A stretch of 64,000 bases of DNA from Taenia hydatigena (lineage: Eukaryota > Platyhelminthes > Cestoda > Cyclophyllidea > Taeniidae), in contig JADWOT020001522.1 in NCBI GenBank assembly GCA_036345935.2, positions 1 to 64,000 on the forward strand, in the 5' to 3' direction. The notes below the pieces were generated by a model, which saw only the letters and a list, made by a program, of their open reading frames with translations, searched no databases and was not told the DNA's origin. The position numbers were made by a program, and so were the translations under genes. Of this stretch, positions 13,242 to 23,519 are shown one piece after another; the first letter of the stretch is position 1; every line of letters begins with the position of its first letter.

Positions 13242-13312
13242 GAAGATGCCAGCTTTCGAACCTGCGGCTTCCCTCATACAAAGCGAGCTTTCTATCACCG
13301 AGCTGAATCCCT
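13242..13312 (-). pseudogene. tRNA-Ala-like pseudogene
   Basis: Read on the minus strand it follows alanine tRNA: an acceptor strand near GGGATT, CAGCTCGGTGATAGA as D-arm, the anticodon arm CTCGC with loop TTTGTAT, box B GGTTCGAAAGC, and an end of GCATCTTC. Alanine TGC tRNA has TTTGCAT in this loop, so the anticodon has changed to TGT. Acceptor mismatches and a weak T-stem point to a pseudogene. It is mirrored at 27012-27082. Confidence 0.65.
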
Positions 13313-13564
13313 GGCCTCACATTAATCTCAACTTAGTGCTGCATCGACTAATGCTAGGAAAGCCAAGGTTTGAGTGGGTTGAAGTCGTATGTAGAGCCTT
13401 TGTCTGTGCAGATGTGGATTAGCAAAGACCATTGATACAGCACTGTGCTTAAAGACGAGCGTTAGTTCAATTACAAATCACGCTTCTGAATTGTCAAGCA
13501 TCTGAATTAAGCAACAAGTAGCTGTAAAACCTAGCAGCGAAAACCTGCACACTTTTATACAAAG

Positions 13565-13936
13565 CTAAACACTGCTATCAAGGGAACCTAGCATATTTTT
13601 AATAAAAGGTATTTCCATGTGAACGAAATTGTGTAAGCCTTGATTTTCGGGGATTAAAACTGTATTAACTATTCCACCCTTTCTACAAAAAATATATGAG
13701 AATAGGCTCGAGTTCATAGTCAGCAGCTCATAAAGCTCATTATTCTTGTCATCGATAAGATGAAAACGATGTGCAAAAGAGTTGTCTGGCCTGTTAAGAG
13801 GTTTAGCCGCAAAGTCAGAGCGAGAGGGGTGGACTCTTTCGGCTAAAATGTGATGTGCCACCCAGCACAGAGTTTGCCGCATGAAATGGCTAATGCATCG
13901 CTGCAACTTATAAGATTGTTCGAACATCGGTACCAA
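13565..13936 (-). other. Open frame shared by both arms, probably not coding
   Basis: This 123-codon frame stays open in the right arm (26391-26846, 151 codons). The two copies differ by a three-base in-frame indel, five silent and about nine replacement changes, and a stop present only here. Keeping frame through the indel is mildly suggestive of coding, but the replacement-to-silent ratio looks neutral. No motif, signal peptide or membrane segment was recognised. It is a possible old exon at best. Confidence 0.15.
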
Positions 13937-14104
13937 TGATAACTGAATGCTTCTCTAAAATTATTGAAGACCCGCGTCAACAATCATTGATGGGGGCTCA
14001 AATTCATAAATGTCATAACAACAGAGCCTGAAAGAAATCGATGGCCAGAAGACGTGAGTGATAAAATTCAATTTATCTACTCTACAAGAACGACCATGCC
14101 AACT

Positions 14105-14800
14105 TCTACTTCCTTGTCATTATGCACCTCATGCGATACCCACGTACATGTAGCCATAGGGTCTAGCGTCCTGCTGCCTGTGTGCGCACTTTGGTGACCA
14201 TGGGTTTAAGTCGTATCATCCAGATGAAATCGAGAAAATCTCACCGCTATACCATCACAGAGACAGTTTAACATAGTTCTATACCAGTGCAATTCCTGCT
14301 AATCTGCTCTGTTTCAACACCCTGCGATATGCTATGCTGTGTTACGCTGCACCACATCACAGTGCCACGTGCATGCACTCACATTTATCACCGCCTCCTC
14401 TTTCCTCTCTCAGCATCCATATCTATCTCTACCTCCGCTACCTCACTGCTTACGCGCCAACCAGTTACTTAGTAATCATTCGAGCACACATACATGCCGC
14501 GACTTGATGTGACTATTTAAGCCCAAATCGGTGATTTGTCATGTTGCTTGCACCAACCTGCTGAAGGACATACACTAAATTAGAAGATGCAAACATTGTA
14601 AGCGGGGTGGCGCAGTGGTAGCGCACTGGGTTTACAACCCACAGGTCCGTGGATCAAAACCACGCCCTGCGAGTTAATCGTTTACTTATTCACATGGTCG
14701 GGTATAGCTTCTTCTCGCATCGACACCTCGTTTACCTGACTTGCCAAAGCGATTCACCAAGTGCTCCCCTCCTCTCCTCTCCCTTCTGCCGTCAATGCTG
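14105..14800 (+). repeat. Composite repeat with tRNA-like core, chimeric tail (copy A)
   Basis: The 72-base core at 14601-14672 has an initiator-type body: A at the start of the T-loop, GGG in the anticodon stem, and box A TGGCGCAGTGG. Its anticodon loop is TTTACAA, giving UAC. The anticodon stem has one mismatch (C27-C43). Up to 14763 the tail follows copies B and C. Beyond that it changes to a CT-rich run ending in TTCTGCCGTC that resembles copies D and E. The left palindrome arm ends exactly at this switch. Confidence 0.65.
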
Positions 14801-16505
14801 CTGCTACTGCTCACTATTAGTAATTTGAATACTTCCGTTATTATTGTTGTTATTGCTGCTACTATTTGTTATACTTAACTATTGCTACTGTTGGAGCCAG
14901 TAAAGGCAAATGCGTTCATACTGTTTTCATGCTTTATTGCTTAATAGGAAGGTGGGGAGTTGGTAAAAAGATTCGCATAACGCCTTCTGCCCTGAGTCTT
15001 CTTTGATTCAACTATCCACGTGAGGTGTTTTCCACCTTTGGCGTTTGGGTCACAAGTAGCCAGCCAACCAACCAACCAACGAAACTGAGGTTGTTGCTCA
15101 CTTGGATCAGATGGCGGCTGGCGTAGTTCATCAATTAAATAGTAATAGTGATTTCCAGTTGTGGACTTTGCTTACGGAATAACTTCTCGTCGGAAAGGCA
15201 GGGATGTATTGTGAGGGGGAGGAGTCATTTATTTATTTTTGTGGTGGATAGATGGCTTAGAGTAGGTCATCATTGGGTTGTGGTTCGACCTTTGCAACAT
15301 GGAAAAGTATCATTTCCTGCTATGATCTGCTCGTTGTTGAACAACTCACAGTAAGGTTGTGAAGCATTTTTTTCTCGTAAACGATATAGAGTTGCCCCCA
15401 CCAACAATCTCTGCGTGGTTTTTTGCGGGCTTGAATAGCCTGAGTCGTCCACTCCAAACGCCTTTGTTGCACAGTGGGTGATGTCGGTACGAGTTTCCTC
15501 ATAGACATTGGTGAAAGGCATTGCTTTCTTTGTGCTAGGTGAATTGCTGTGGTACCCTTCAACTGCTGAGTCAATTTCTAACAATGCCATTAGTCACTAG
15601 AAAGAAGATGCAAGTTTCCTCTAACTCCGTGGAAGGGTTAGGAGGCCGATGGAACCTGGAGTATGGAACGGGGGAGCTGAATCACGCGAAACTGGAACGG
15701 TGCGTGAAACACCGCATAGGGTTCGTGTCGCATGTAACTCATTCCATTTCAGTAGGAGTGTTTTCTAGCGAGGAATTATGAAGCACGGAGGTGTCGAGTC
15801 TGTAGGCTGGGAATGTCTTTTTAAGGCCAAGAAGGTAACTCTTCTTCACACTGGAAAGTCCCCAACGGCATGCGAAGAGTGAAAAGTGTGGGGGGAAGTG
15901 ACCTAAAGGCGTTCACTCAAATGTCGCTCAGTAACTAATCGCAACAGGTTATAAATGCTGTTAATTCCTTCCGCACTTCTTCTATCTTCACAAGCGCCTA
16001 CATTGGGTGCACATATGAGAAAAACATGGCTGTTCTTCGGGACCATGGGTAATGGTATTCACTTAGTTTAAAAGTTCTGTCACACTTGTTTACATTTCCA
16101 AATCTCATCTACGTGCTTCCTCTGAACGCGTTTAACAGTCATCATGGACGCATTAACAGCCCCAGATCGCTGGTACATTTGCGGTTTTATAAAGCAAATT
16201 TGACTTCATAGCGGCCTAGCTGCTCAAGCATATGGTTATTGCGCTAAAATCAAGCAGAATCGCTCGTTCGTAACTTCGAACTTTTAGCTAGTCGCTTAGA
16301 AGCGCGACTAAACTAGTCTTAGAATCTACCACCGTAGTCTTCAATTTGCTCGCAAGAGAAAGTGTCTTCGAGCTCTTCTCGCTTTCTGCTAGGCAAAGCA
16401 ATTCTTGCCACGTGAGCTTCTTAATGGCGATCTTTATAAAATAGCAGATTACACATAGCGAATTTACACTTCGCTTGACTGTGCGCTTAAATGCTCGAAC
16501 AATTT
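14801..16505. other. Spacer sequence, nothing recognised
   Basis: A run of CCAA units lies at 15063-15080 and a CTG/ATT-rich stretch at 14795-14890. Short ORFs overlap on both strands around 15150-15780 without recognisable motifs. A box-B-like GGTTCGACC near 15282 has no convincing tRNA fold around it. Confidence 0.5.
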
Positions 16506-16727
16506 AGTCTATGGAGGATGTAGTTACGTCTCGCAGTATGGCCCTTCTAGCCATGCGAAGGGTAGCTTAGCCCTTCTGCACGGTATCAAGCAGCGTGCTT
16601 TTGCATACTACTTCAACATTCGACACCAGTGTGGATGCAGTCCACAACGTTTATGTGCCTCTTACGGGAACGCGTTAGAATCTGCTCGTTTGATAGGTGC
16701 GCTGATAATCAACACCAATGGGATCAC
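16506..16727. repeat. Older inverted repeat inside the spacer, left copy
   Basis: This 222-base stretch pairs without any net indel with 24025-24246 in reverse complement. About 20 differences were counted, nearly all transitions, so identity is about 91 percent. The coordinate sum (40752) differs by 424 from that of the arms, so its centre is shifted. It contains a local hairpin GAAGGG...CCCTTC. No protein or RNA family was recognised. Confidence 0.85.
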
Positions 16728-17576
16728 GCGTGAGTCATTGCAATGAGCAGTCAACAAGACCATCTCATGTTTGTCGGCAGGGTTTGTAGGAATGCAACGC
16801 TCAGTAGCCACAAAATGAGAGGACTTCCCTGGAAGATACAAGTCGCACTCCTTTATCAAAGAGGCATCATGCGGCTGCCGCAAAGGAGGAAGGCGGTCCC
16901 TCTCACTGCACGCCATTAGTAAGATGTCGCACTACCAGTGTCATCTCCCTGGTTGCAAGAAAATTGCAGTAGTGGTAGCAGCAGCGGCGGCACCATCTTA
17001 TTTGTCCACTCAACCTGAGTGAGCGCTTCCATTCACCATCCATTTCTGAGGGATACAGATCACACACTTTTGGAGAAAATGGATCACACAACGACTACAA
17101 AGGACGGGCTTTGCGTTTACATTAGACCATGGACATTTGCTGCACAAAAAACGCTCAGGTTGCATGAAATTCCTGCGCAACTGCTCAATATCCAGCTTAT
17201 ATATCTTGGCTAGGTTTAGCCACCACGTCACCCATGAAACCAAAACTGCACATCTACTAGTGGTCAAAGTTGCTGCATTCAATAGCCCGTCCCCTAATCC
17301 AAGCGTTTCCCTCGGTCTTGCCATCGAAGAACCTGCGGCCTCAGCCATCACAACTTGTCGGTGACGTATGAAATGCGTTAAGAGTGCACAGTGCCGACCA
17401 CAGAATTTCCATGCAAAAGGAAGAGGAAAGGAACTCACGAGTAAGAGATCTCGCAGACACTCTTATTAACTGGGGAGAAAGGGGCTAACGAGTGGTACTA
17501 AGCTGGTAGGCATTCGAGAACCGGTGCCACGAACTCAACTCTGTCTTCACGGATCGAATCAATCTACCACCTCTCA
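16728..17576. other. Spacer sequence, nothing recognised
   Basis: A 142-codon frame (17010-17438, minus) contains several cysteines spaced like CxxC, but no histidine ligands at zinc-finger spacing. I do not call a gene. Confidence 0.4.
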
Positions 17577-17658
17577 GTGCTTTGGCGGACTGGTAATTAG
17601 AACGCGCAATCACTTTATTGATAAGCAGCTAAACGAAGGAACGGGTCGAACAGATGCA
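17577..17658 (+). pseudogene. Possible tRNA-like remnant
   Basis: Box A-like TTGGCGGACTGGTAATTAGA is followed at tRNA-like distance by GGGTCGAACAG in the box B position. The anticodon arm pairs over only four bases and no acceptor stem is seen. It may be a decayed tRNA-derived element, or chance. Confidence 0.25.
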
Positions 17659-17688
17659 AAGAAGCAAGGGTATGGATAAACCATTCAA

Positions 17689-17745
17689 TCAATCAGTCAA
17701 ACAAAATCAATCAATCAACTAGTCAGTCAAATGATCAAATCACTG
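17689..17745. repeat. CAAT/CAGT-rich simple repeat
   Basis: Imperfect repeats of AATC and GTCA units are visible directly in the sequence. Confidence 0.7.
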
Positions 17746-18207
17746 CTCGATGAATTGGTTAAAGAATTGGGGAATCACTCAGCTAGATTGGGGGTTAAAT
17801 TCAGCGATGGCAGCAGTAGCACGAGGAAAAGAGGTAGCGGAGACGCCTCCTCAGTCGTTTGAACCACTACAGTGAAAGAAGAGTGGAAGAAGAAGAAGAA
17901 AGTGTGTTCTCTTGGGTGGGAAAGACATTGACATGGTAAACGGGAGGATGAAGTAAAGAGTGCAAGCTTACCGAAGGAAGCAGACGAGCCAGAGGAAGCG
18001 GATGCTTGGCTAGGACAAGAGAAGTGCAACAAGTATTAAGGCAAGCACTGGCTAGCTGGCTGGCTAACCTACTTGGTTGTAAGTGCAATGGCTCAAGTAT
18101 TAGAGTCACTCACCAAAGTCGATTAAGTTGCACAGAGTCCTATATTTTCCTTCTTGCAATCTCCTCACCATATCCACATTCCCTTTTCCTCCACCCTTCT
18201 CCTTCTC

Positions 18208-18874
18208 TTAACCTGGCTCTACCTCAGCCTCGAATTGCACACCCACCTCCTCCGTCGCTGCCCACGCCGTCGAGAGTTGGCTCGCCGTTTGCAATGGTGT
18301 CACTGTAGTGAGCGATGACGACGTAGGAGAATCTGATTCCATCCGGGAGGGTGGCAACTGCCACCACTCCGCCTGCTCATCCTCATCCGACCACTGACTC
18401 GTCAAAGTCAAGTAGTCGGACAGGTCGCATTCCGATTCCTCGTGCGCCATAAAAGATAGAAGAAGCAATTAGCAGACTTACTGCCGGGGTTGCAGAGGAA
18501 GGCCGCACTACCTGTTCCATGACACGATCAAGAGCTGTGGTTCCGGTGTTGTTTATAAAATGGGGCATAATACCAGCCATATCCTCAGCTGCCTCGACTT
18601 TATCTTTATAGTAAGATTCTATGCGGCGTTCGTGGTCGCTCTTCCACGCTAGCTTGTTGGAACAAAAGATAGAGGAAAAGGGCTTTGCACCCATATGCAA
18701 ACGCTTGTGACGTCGCAGCTTGCTCAGATACATTGAACCGCACTTGTAATACGAGCATTGGCATGCACCCGCGGAACGACTGCTTCTAGTGCATTCACCC
18801 TTGGTGTTGCCATTGGCAGCGCTTCCACCACGACTGCAGTTGCGAAGATGCTTAGTGATCAGTGAGATCACCAT
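18208..18874 (-). pseudogene. Two-exon C2H2 zinc-finger gene remnant
   Basis: On the minus strand a 131-codon frame from the ATG at 18874 reaches a GTAAGT donor at 18481. An AG acceptor at 18439 gives a 43-base intron, phase 0, and a second exon of 76 codons ending at 18208. The product would be 207 residues. H9-x3-C13 looks like the tail of one finger. Finger C40-x4-C45-x10-H56-x3-H60 follows, then the linker MGAKPF. The next finger keeps only C71: the other three ligands read S68, R84 and Y88, and each is one base from Cys or His. Exon 2 is acidic at first (SDEDEQ) and Ser/Thr-rich after. Three single-base ligand losses suggest a pseudogene or relaxed paralogue. An AATAAA lies near 17613 (minus). 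The upstream part of the gene is not identified. Confidence 0.55.
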
Positions 18875-19264
18875 GCCAAGGAAAACTGTTTCGACGCTTA
18901 TAGTATCTTAACATTAGCGAAAAAGGGAGATGCATTGAAAAAATGCTTTAAATTGAGTTTGTATGAATGTGTTTCACCTCCTGTCTTCATTATTGCAAAT
19001 TAACTGGATGACTGTTGATTTGAGGCCCAAACACATGCACACGCATATACATACAGGAAATTTAAGCTGCCGCTCGATGCATTGTTATTTTCACTTAGGT
19101 CCCCAGAAGTGCTACGTACACAACACGCCTGGTTTAAAGTGTAACAAAAGACCCCTCTCTATCAACAGTCGCAGGATCCAAAACCACATTTTAAATTTCT
19201 GCTAGTACGCAGATGACATGGACACCACACACATCCTCGCCAGTTCACCATGGCCCTATCCATC
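18875..19264. other. Spacer sequence, nothing recognised
   Basis: This is the upstream side of the zinc-finger remnant. An AAACAG that could be an acceptor lies a few bases before the ATG, but no further finger-encoding exon was found. Confidence 0.4.
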
Positions 19265-20562
19265 ATCATATCTACAGCCTGCACTTTTAATCCCTAAGAG
19301 GTTAAGGGAAGTCAAGGCTATTCAACCCGTCACTGTGAGTTACAAATGCATCCTGGTGCCAGGCCGCAGTGGCAATACCTCTAAGAAACAGATTCCGCCC
19401 AGTTAGAGAGGATCCAGTGAGAAGCACCGTAGTGTAACGTTCGCTTGCACATCACAAGAGACTAATAAAATCCCTCAGGCACATATATCCTTCTAAGTAG
19501 TCAAATACGTGAGCCATTCTTAAACAACTAGGCTCTACTCCCTTTCGTCGATGTTGTACCAGTATAGATACATAAACTAAATTGATGAATCTTCAGAGAA
19601 CACGCAAAACTAAAACTTGCTTTAAATCTGCATCATAGATGCGGAAGAGAATGATACATCTTTAGACCGAGATGTAAATGGACACTGTGAGCCAGAGTGT
19701 TAGTTGTCTCTGGCTTTTCTGCCTCCATGCCTTCTTGTCGGTGCTGCTGCTGCTGGTATTTCTGTTTCATGGGATACCTTAGTAGATAATTAGGAAAGAT
19801 GAAAGCTTTAGATCACCAACCGGTCCGTCTGAGGGATTGGATGAATTGAATAGGCGGTGATTTATTCGATGAGACCCGTTTTTACTTATCAACTGAGCCA
19901 CGAAGACGCAGCCTTTGAATGGATTAAAGAAACATGAGTGTGTAGATTGTATACATAAACAATTTTTACAATATTGTGGTGCAAACACCAACCATATGCA
20001 CATGGTACAAAGTTCCAAGATCTCTGCAACTACGTCATATGCCAGTGCAAGCGTTCTGCATTACTATCGAAGATAACAAGCAAATGGTGAGCCATCTGAT
20101 CACACGCGACAAGGTAGAGAAGAGATTGGCCAATGGCGGCTCATACAAGCCTAAGGCGAGTTGCATGCGTGTGCCCTTCTGCTTCCCCTAGGCTACCTCG
20201 AATGATTTTACCACCATCATCGCCACCTATGCCATTGCATTGGTGGCCGGTTCTGTCTTCTCTGACTGCCTGCCTGCTTACCTTTCAGCTCGAAAGCACA
20301 CACAGACCGAGATGACGCACACAGCACACTCACACGTATACGCACGTGAGAGCGAACGAGGGAGTGTAGAAGCTAGCAGGGTGGGGTCAGAGCAGGTGCC
20401 CCATCCATAGTAAGACACCGAGGGAGTATGACCCATACATTGCTGTGGTTCTGCACACGTAGAAAAGGAGATGTGGGCAGGAAATCAGGGGTGAGGGTGA
20501 GGCACGGGCATAGCTGTGCGTCACACAGCCATTAAGCTTCTTTCCAATGAGGATTGGCATTG
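19265..20562. repeat. Direct duplication, first unit (1298 bases)
   Basis: It is nearly identical to 20564-21858, with single-base differences spread along it and one CTG unit more in a short CTG run (four against three). It ends directly at the N. A frame at 19976-20191 contains a stretch (QAFC, then DNKQMVSHLITRDK) that vaguely resembles a degenerate zinc finger. I do not call it a gene. Confidence 0.95.
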
Positions 20563-20563
20563 N
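20563..20563. other. Single N, assembly join
   Basis: This is the only ambiguous base in the window. It sits exactly between the two near-identical 1.3 kb units, which is the usual sign of two overlapping sequences placed end to end instead of being merged. Confidence 0.9.
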
Positions 20564-21858
20564 ATCATATCTACAGCCTGCACTTTTAATCCCTAAGAGG
20601 TTAAGGGAAGTCAAGGCTATTCAACCTGTCACTGTGAGTTACAAATGCATCCTGGTGCCAGGCCGCAGTGGCAATACCTCTAAGAAACAGATTCCGCCCA
20701 GTTAGAGAGGACCCAGTGAGAAGCACCGTAGTGTAGCGTTCACTTGCACATCACAAGAGACTAATAAAATCCCTCAGGCACACATATCCTTCTAAGTAGT
20801 CAAATACGTGAGCCATTCTTAAACAATTAGGCTCTACTCCCTTTTGTCGATGTTGTACCAGTATAGGTACATAAACTAAATTGATGAATCTTCAGAGAAC
20901 ACGCAAAACTAAAACTTGCTTTAAATCTGCATCATAGATGCGGAAGAGCATGGTACATCTTTAGACCGAGATGTAAATGGACACTGTGAGCCATAGTGTT
21001 AGTTGTCTCTGGCTTCTCTGCCTCCATGCCTTCTTGTCGGTGCTGCTGCTGGTATTTCTGTTTCATGGGATACCTTAGCAGATAATTAGGAAAGATGAAA
21101 GCTTTAGATCACCAACCGGTCCGTCTGAGGGATTGGATGAATTGAATAGGCGGTGATTTATTCGATGAGACCCGTTTTTACTTATCAACTGAGCCACGAA
21201 GACGCAGCCTTTGAATGGATTAAAGAAACATGAGTGTGTAGATTGTATACATAAACAATTTTTACAATCTTGTGGTGCAAACACCAACCATATGCACATG
21301 GTACAAAGTTCCAAGATCTCTGCAACTACGTCATATGCCAGTGCAAGCGTTCTGCATTACTGTCGAAGATAACAAGCAAATGGTGAGCCATCTGATCACA
21401 CGCGACAAGGTAGAGAAGAGATTGGCCAATGGCGGATCATACAAGCCTAAGGCGAGTTGCATGCGTGTGCCCTTCTGCTTCCCCTAGGCTACCTCGAATG
21501 ATTTTACCACCATCATCGCCACCTATGCCATTACATTGGTGGCCGGTTCTGTCTTCTCTGACTGCCTGCCTGCTTACCTTTCAGCTCGAAAGCACACACA
21601 GACTGAGATGACGCACACAGCACACTCACACGTATACGCACGTGAGAGCGAACGAGGGAGTGTAGAAGCTAGCAGGGTGGGGTCAGAGCAGGAGCCCCAA
21701 CCATAGTAAGACACCGAGGGAGTATGACCCATACATTGCTGTGGTTCTGCACACGTAGAAAAGGAGATGTGGGCAGGAAATCAGGGGTGAGGGTGAGGCA
21801 CGGGCATAGCTGTGCGTCACACAGCCATTAAGCTTCTTTCCAATGAGGATTGGCATTG
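20564..21858. repeat. Direct duplication, second unit (1295 bases)
   Basis: This is the partner of 19265-20562. Its 5' edge is the N. Its 3' edge continues into unique sequence, whereas the first unit stops at the same base. That asymmetry fits an unmerged overlap. Confidence 0.95.
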
Positions 21859-22811
21859 CCCATCCACTGTACTACCTCCCACTTCCCCATCCTCATCGCC
21901 TCACACCCTATCATGCATGTCTGCCGCTGCTGCTACATACCAGTTAACTCATACACGGACACGAACCATCAACATGGACGGCGAGAAAAGTTTGGCTTCA
22001 CAGAAATACCACCCGAACTGTTCACGCCTTTGCGTGTGCAGACCTTTCTAGGCTAAGAGAGTTCCACCCAAAAGCCCTCTGGACTATCGCTGAAAAGGAT
22101 CCACTTATCGGGAAACCGGACAACGATCCATTATTATGTTCTTCTTCCCCCAAATACGCATGCCTGATGCAATGCAAAAAATGGCTTTCCGTTCTCATGA
22201 ATATGCACAGCAGAAGATCATTAGTAGAGCTACCCTCCCCCCGGCAACCCTTTCCCACTAACTCCCCTTCTTCCTTCCAGGGGAAGAAGAGAGATTAATA
22301 CTAATGGCGCGGAATATGATTATTACTAGGGGAGGGGGTAAGGCAGTTGACCAACTCACCAGACGGTGGTGCCGATCTGCCATTGACGCTTCGGTACAAA
22401 TCGTCTGTGTTCGTCATTGTAAAATCGGTTACTGGAAGAGAGAAAGAACTCACCAACGGTGGACACAGCTGGTCCATTTCTTTTATTCAATCTGCGCTGA
22501 TTTATAGACCAGTGGCCCTAGATTGGGCTGAAGGGGCTACTTTATTACAGATCTTGTTATAGTCGTGGTAGCAGGAGGAGCTGCTAATTATGACACAAGA
22601 GGTGACAAGCTCTATGACGGCCCTCTTACCACAGCGCCCTGAAGGACAACAGTATCAGCACTCCCAGCCGTGCAGGAGTACAGATAAACCGCTGAACTTG
22701 TTGTGCAAAGCGGATATTTAAAAAGGTCTCCCAAAGGTTAGCCAGGTCTCGTCTTCACAGGTCAATCCTCCACCGACCAAACGAAGCTCCATTAAGTCCT
22801 CTCGGTACAGC
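21859..22811. other. Spacer sequence, nothing recognised
   Basis: Short overlapping ORFs on both strands (21812-22562) show no motif. Confidence 0.4.
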
Positions 22812-23120
22812 ATGGAATTAATTAGCCGCGAGGAGCGTTATAAGCCATATAAATGCTCCAGCTGCGGTCATCGTTCCAGCTGGAAATGGGACATCAACAC
22901 GCACATTAGAGTGCGGGCTTTTGGTCACAACTGGTGGACATCAGCACTTCGTATCGATGAACTGAATCCATTTTACGGCATTAGTTCCGGCTCCTGCCAA
23001 CAGGACTGGGAGGGGTACATCACACCATATAGGCGCTCTTTCTGTGGCCACCGATACGAACTCCTCTACATCACTGCAAAATTTTTAAATAGCACTAACA
23101 ATATTATTTCGCTACCGTAA
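22812..23120 (+). pseudogene. C2H2 zinc-finger gene fragment
   Basis: A 102-codon frame starts at ATG 22812. Residues 9-33 read as a finger with its linker: RYKPYKC, C15-x2-C18, twelve residues with WKWD, then H31. The second histidine is missing (VRA at 34-36). A second remnant at about residues 72-92 keeps C78 and the finger-like core (CGHRYELLY), but R75 stands where Cys is expected and F91 where His is expected. The R75 codon CGC is one base from TGC. The frame then ends at TAA. It is probably one decayed exon of a multi-finger gene of the same style as 18208-18874, in the opposite orientation. Confidence 0.5.
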
Positions 23121-23267
23121 TAGCAACTGAAAGTAGGATCGAAGAAAGTACGTGAAAACAATGCACGATAGAAAATGGAAGGTGATAATCTAAAGTAATG
23201 AGGAGGCTCAAGGCAAATAGACGACAGGGCCAGGGTCAATTGCTTTGTTGATCAACTACGGATGTCT

Positions 23268-23519
23268 CGCAACTGCGACTTGCATCACAGGCTAAAGACG
23301 TATGACATAGTGGTGGAAGAAGGACACAATCATAGTAGCCTAGATGCATGCCCACCTTCGTGACCATGGAGTCTATCATAGTAAGTTGATTGGGTGCTTG
23401 AAGGATATGTGCATGTGTTTGGGTAAGGTTGATAAAGGTGGAAATAGGGTGATGAATTATGATGCAGCATGGGTGGCTCGGAGTGGCGCGATATCGTATT
23501 GATGGGCTAGTGTTCAGCA
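23268..23519. repeat. Repeat present three times in the window (copy 3, spacer)
   Basis: This is the same sequence as 10389-10633, same orientation. It has its own different deletion next to the site of the 45-base gap in copy 1. Its 3' end abuts the tRNA-like repeat at 23519 without any intervening sequence, whereas in the arms about 330 bases separate the two repeats and their relative orientation is opposite. That marks a rearrangement junction. Confidence 0.75.

Larger units (their letters stand above)
1..14763. repeat. Left arm of a giant inverted duplication
   Basis: The whole stretch is found again as the reverse complement at 25565-41173. Pairing was followed by adding left and right coordinates: the sum is 41174 at the outer edge, about 40384-40388 after the right-arm-only segment near base 541, 40366 near 10.3 kb, and 40324-40328 from 11 kb to the inner edge. 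Only small indels therefore separate the arms apart from the 789-base segment. In four shared stretches the base differences were about 2 to 4 percent. The outer boundary is not visible because the window starts inside or at the edge of the arm. The inner boundary is sharp and falls inside a tRNA-related repeat at 14761-14763. Confidence 0.95.

Noticed and set aside
14790..14890. Long microsatellite
   Set aside because: The CTG/ATT-rich tract is too irregular and short to be called an expanded repeat.
17010..17438. Zinc-finger protein on the minus strand
   Set aside because: Several CxxC-like cysteines occur but there are no histidines at C2H2 spacing and no supporting splice signals.
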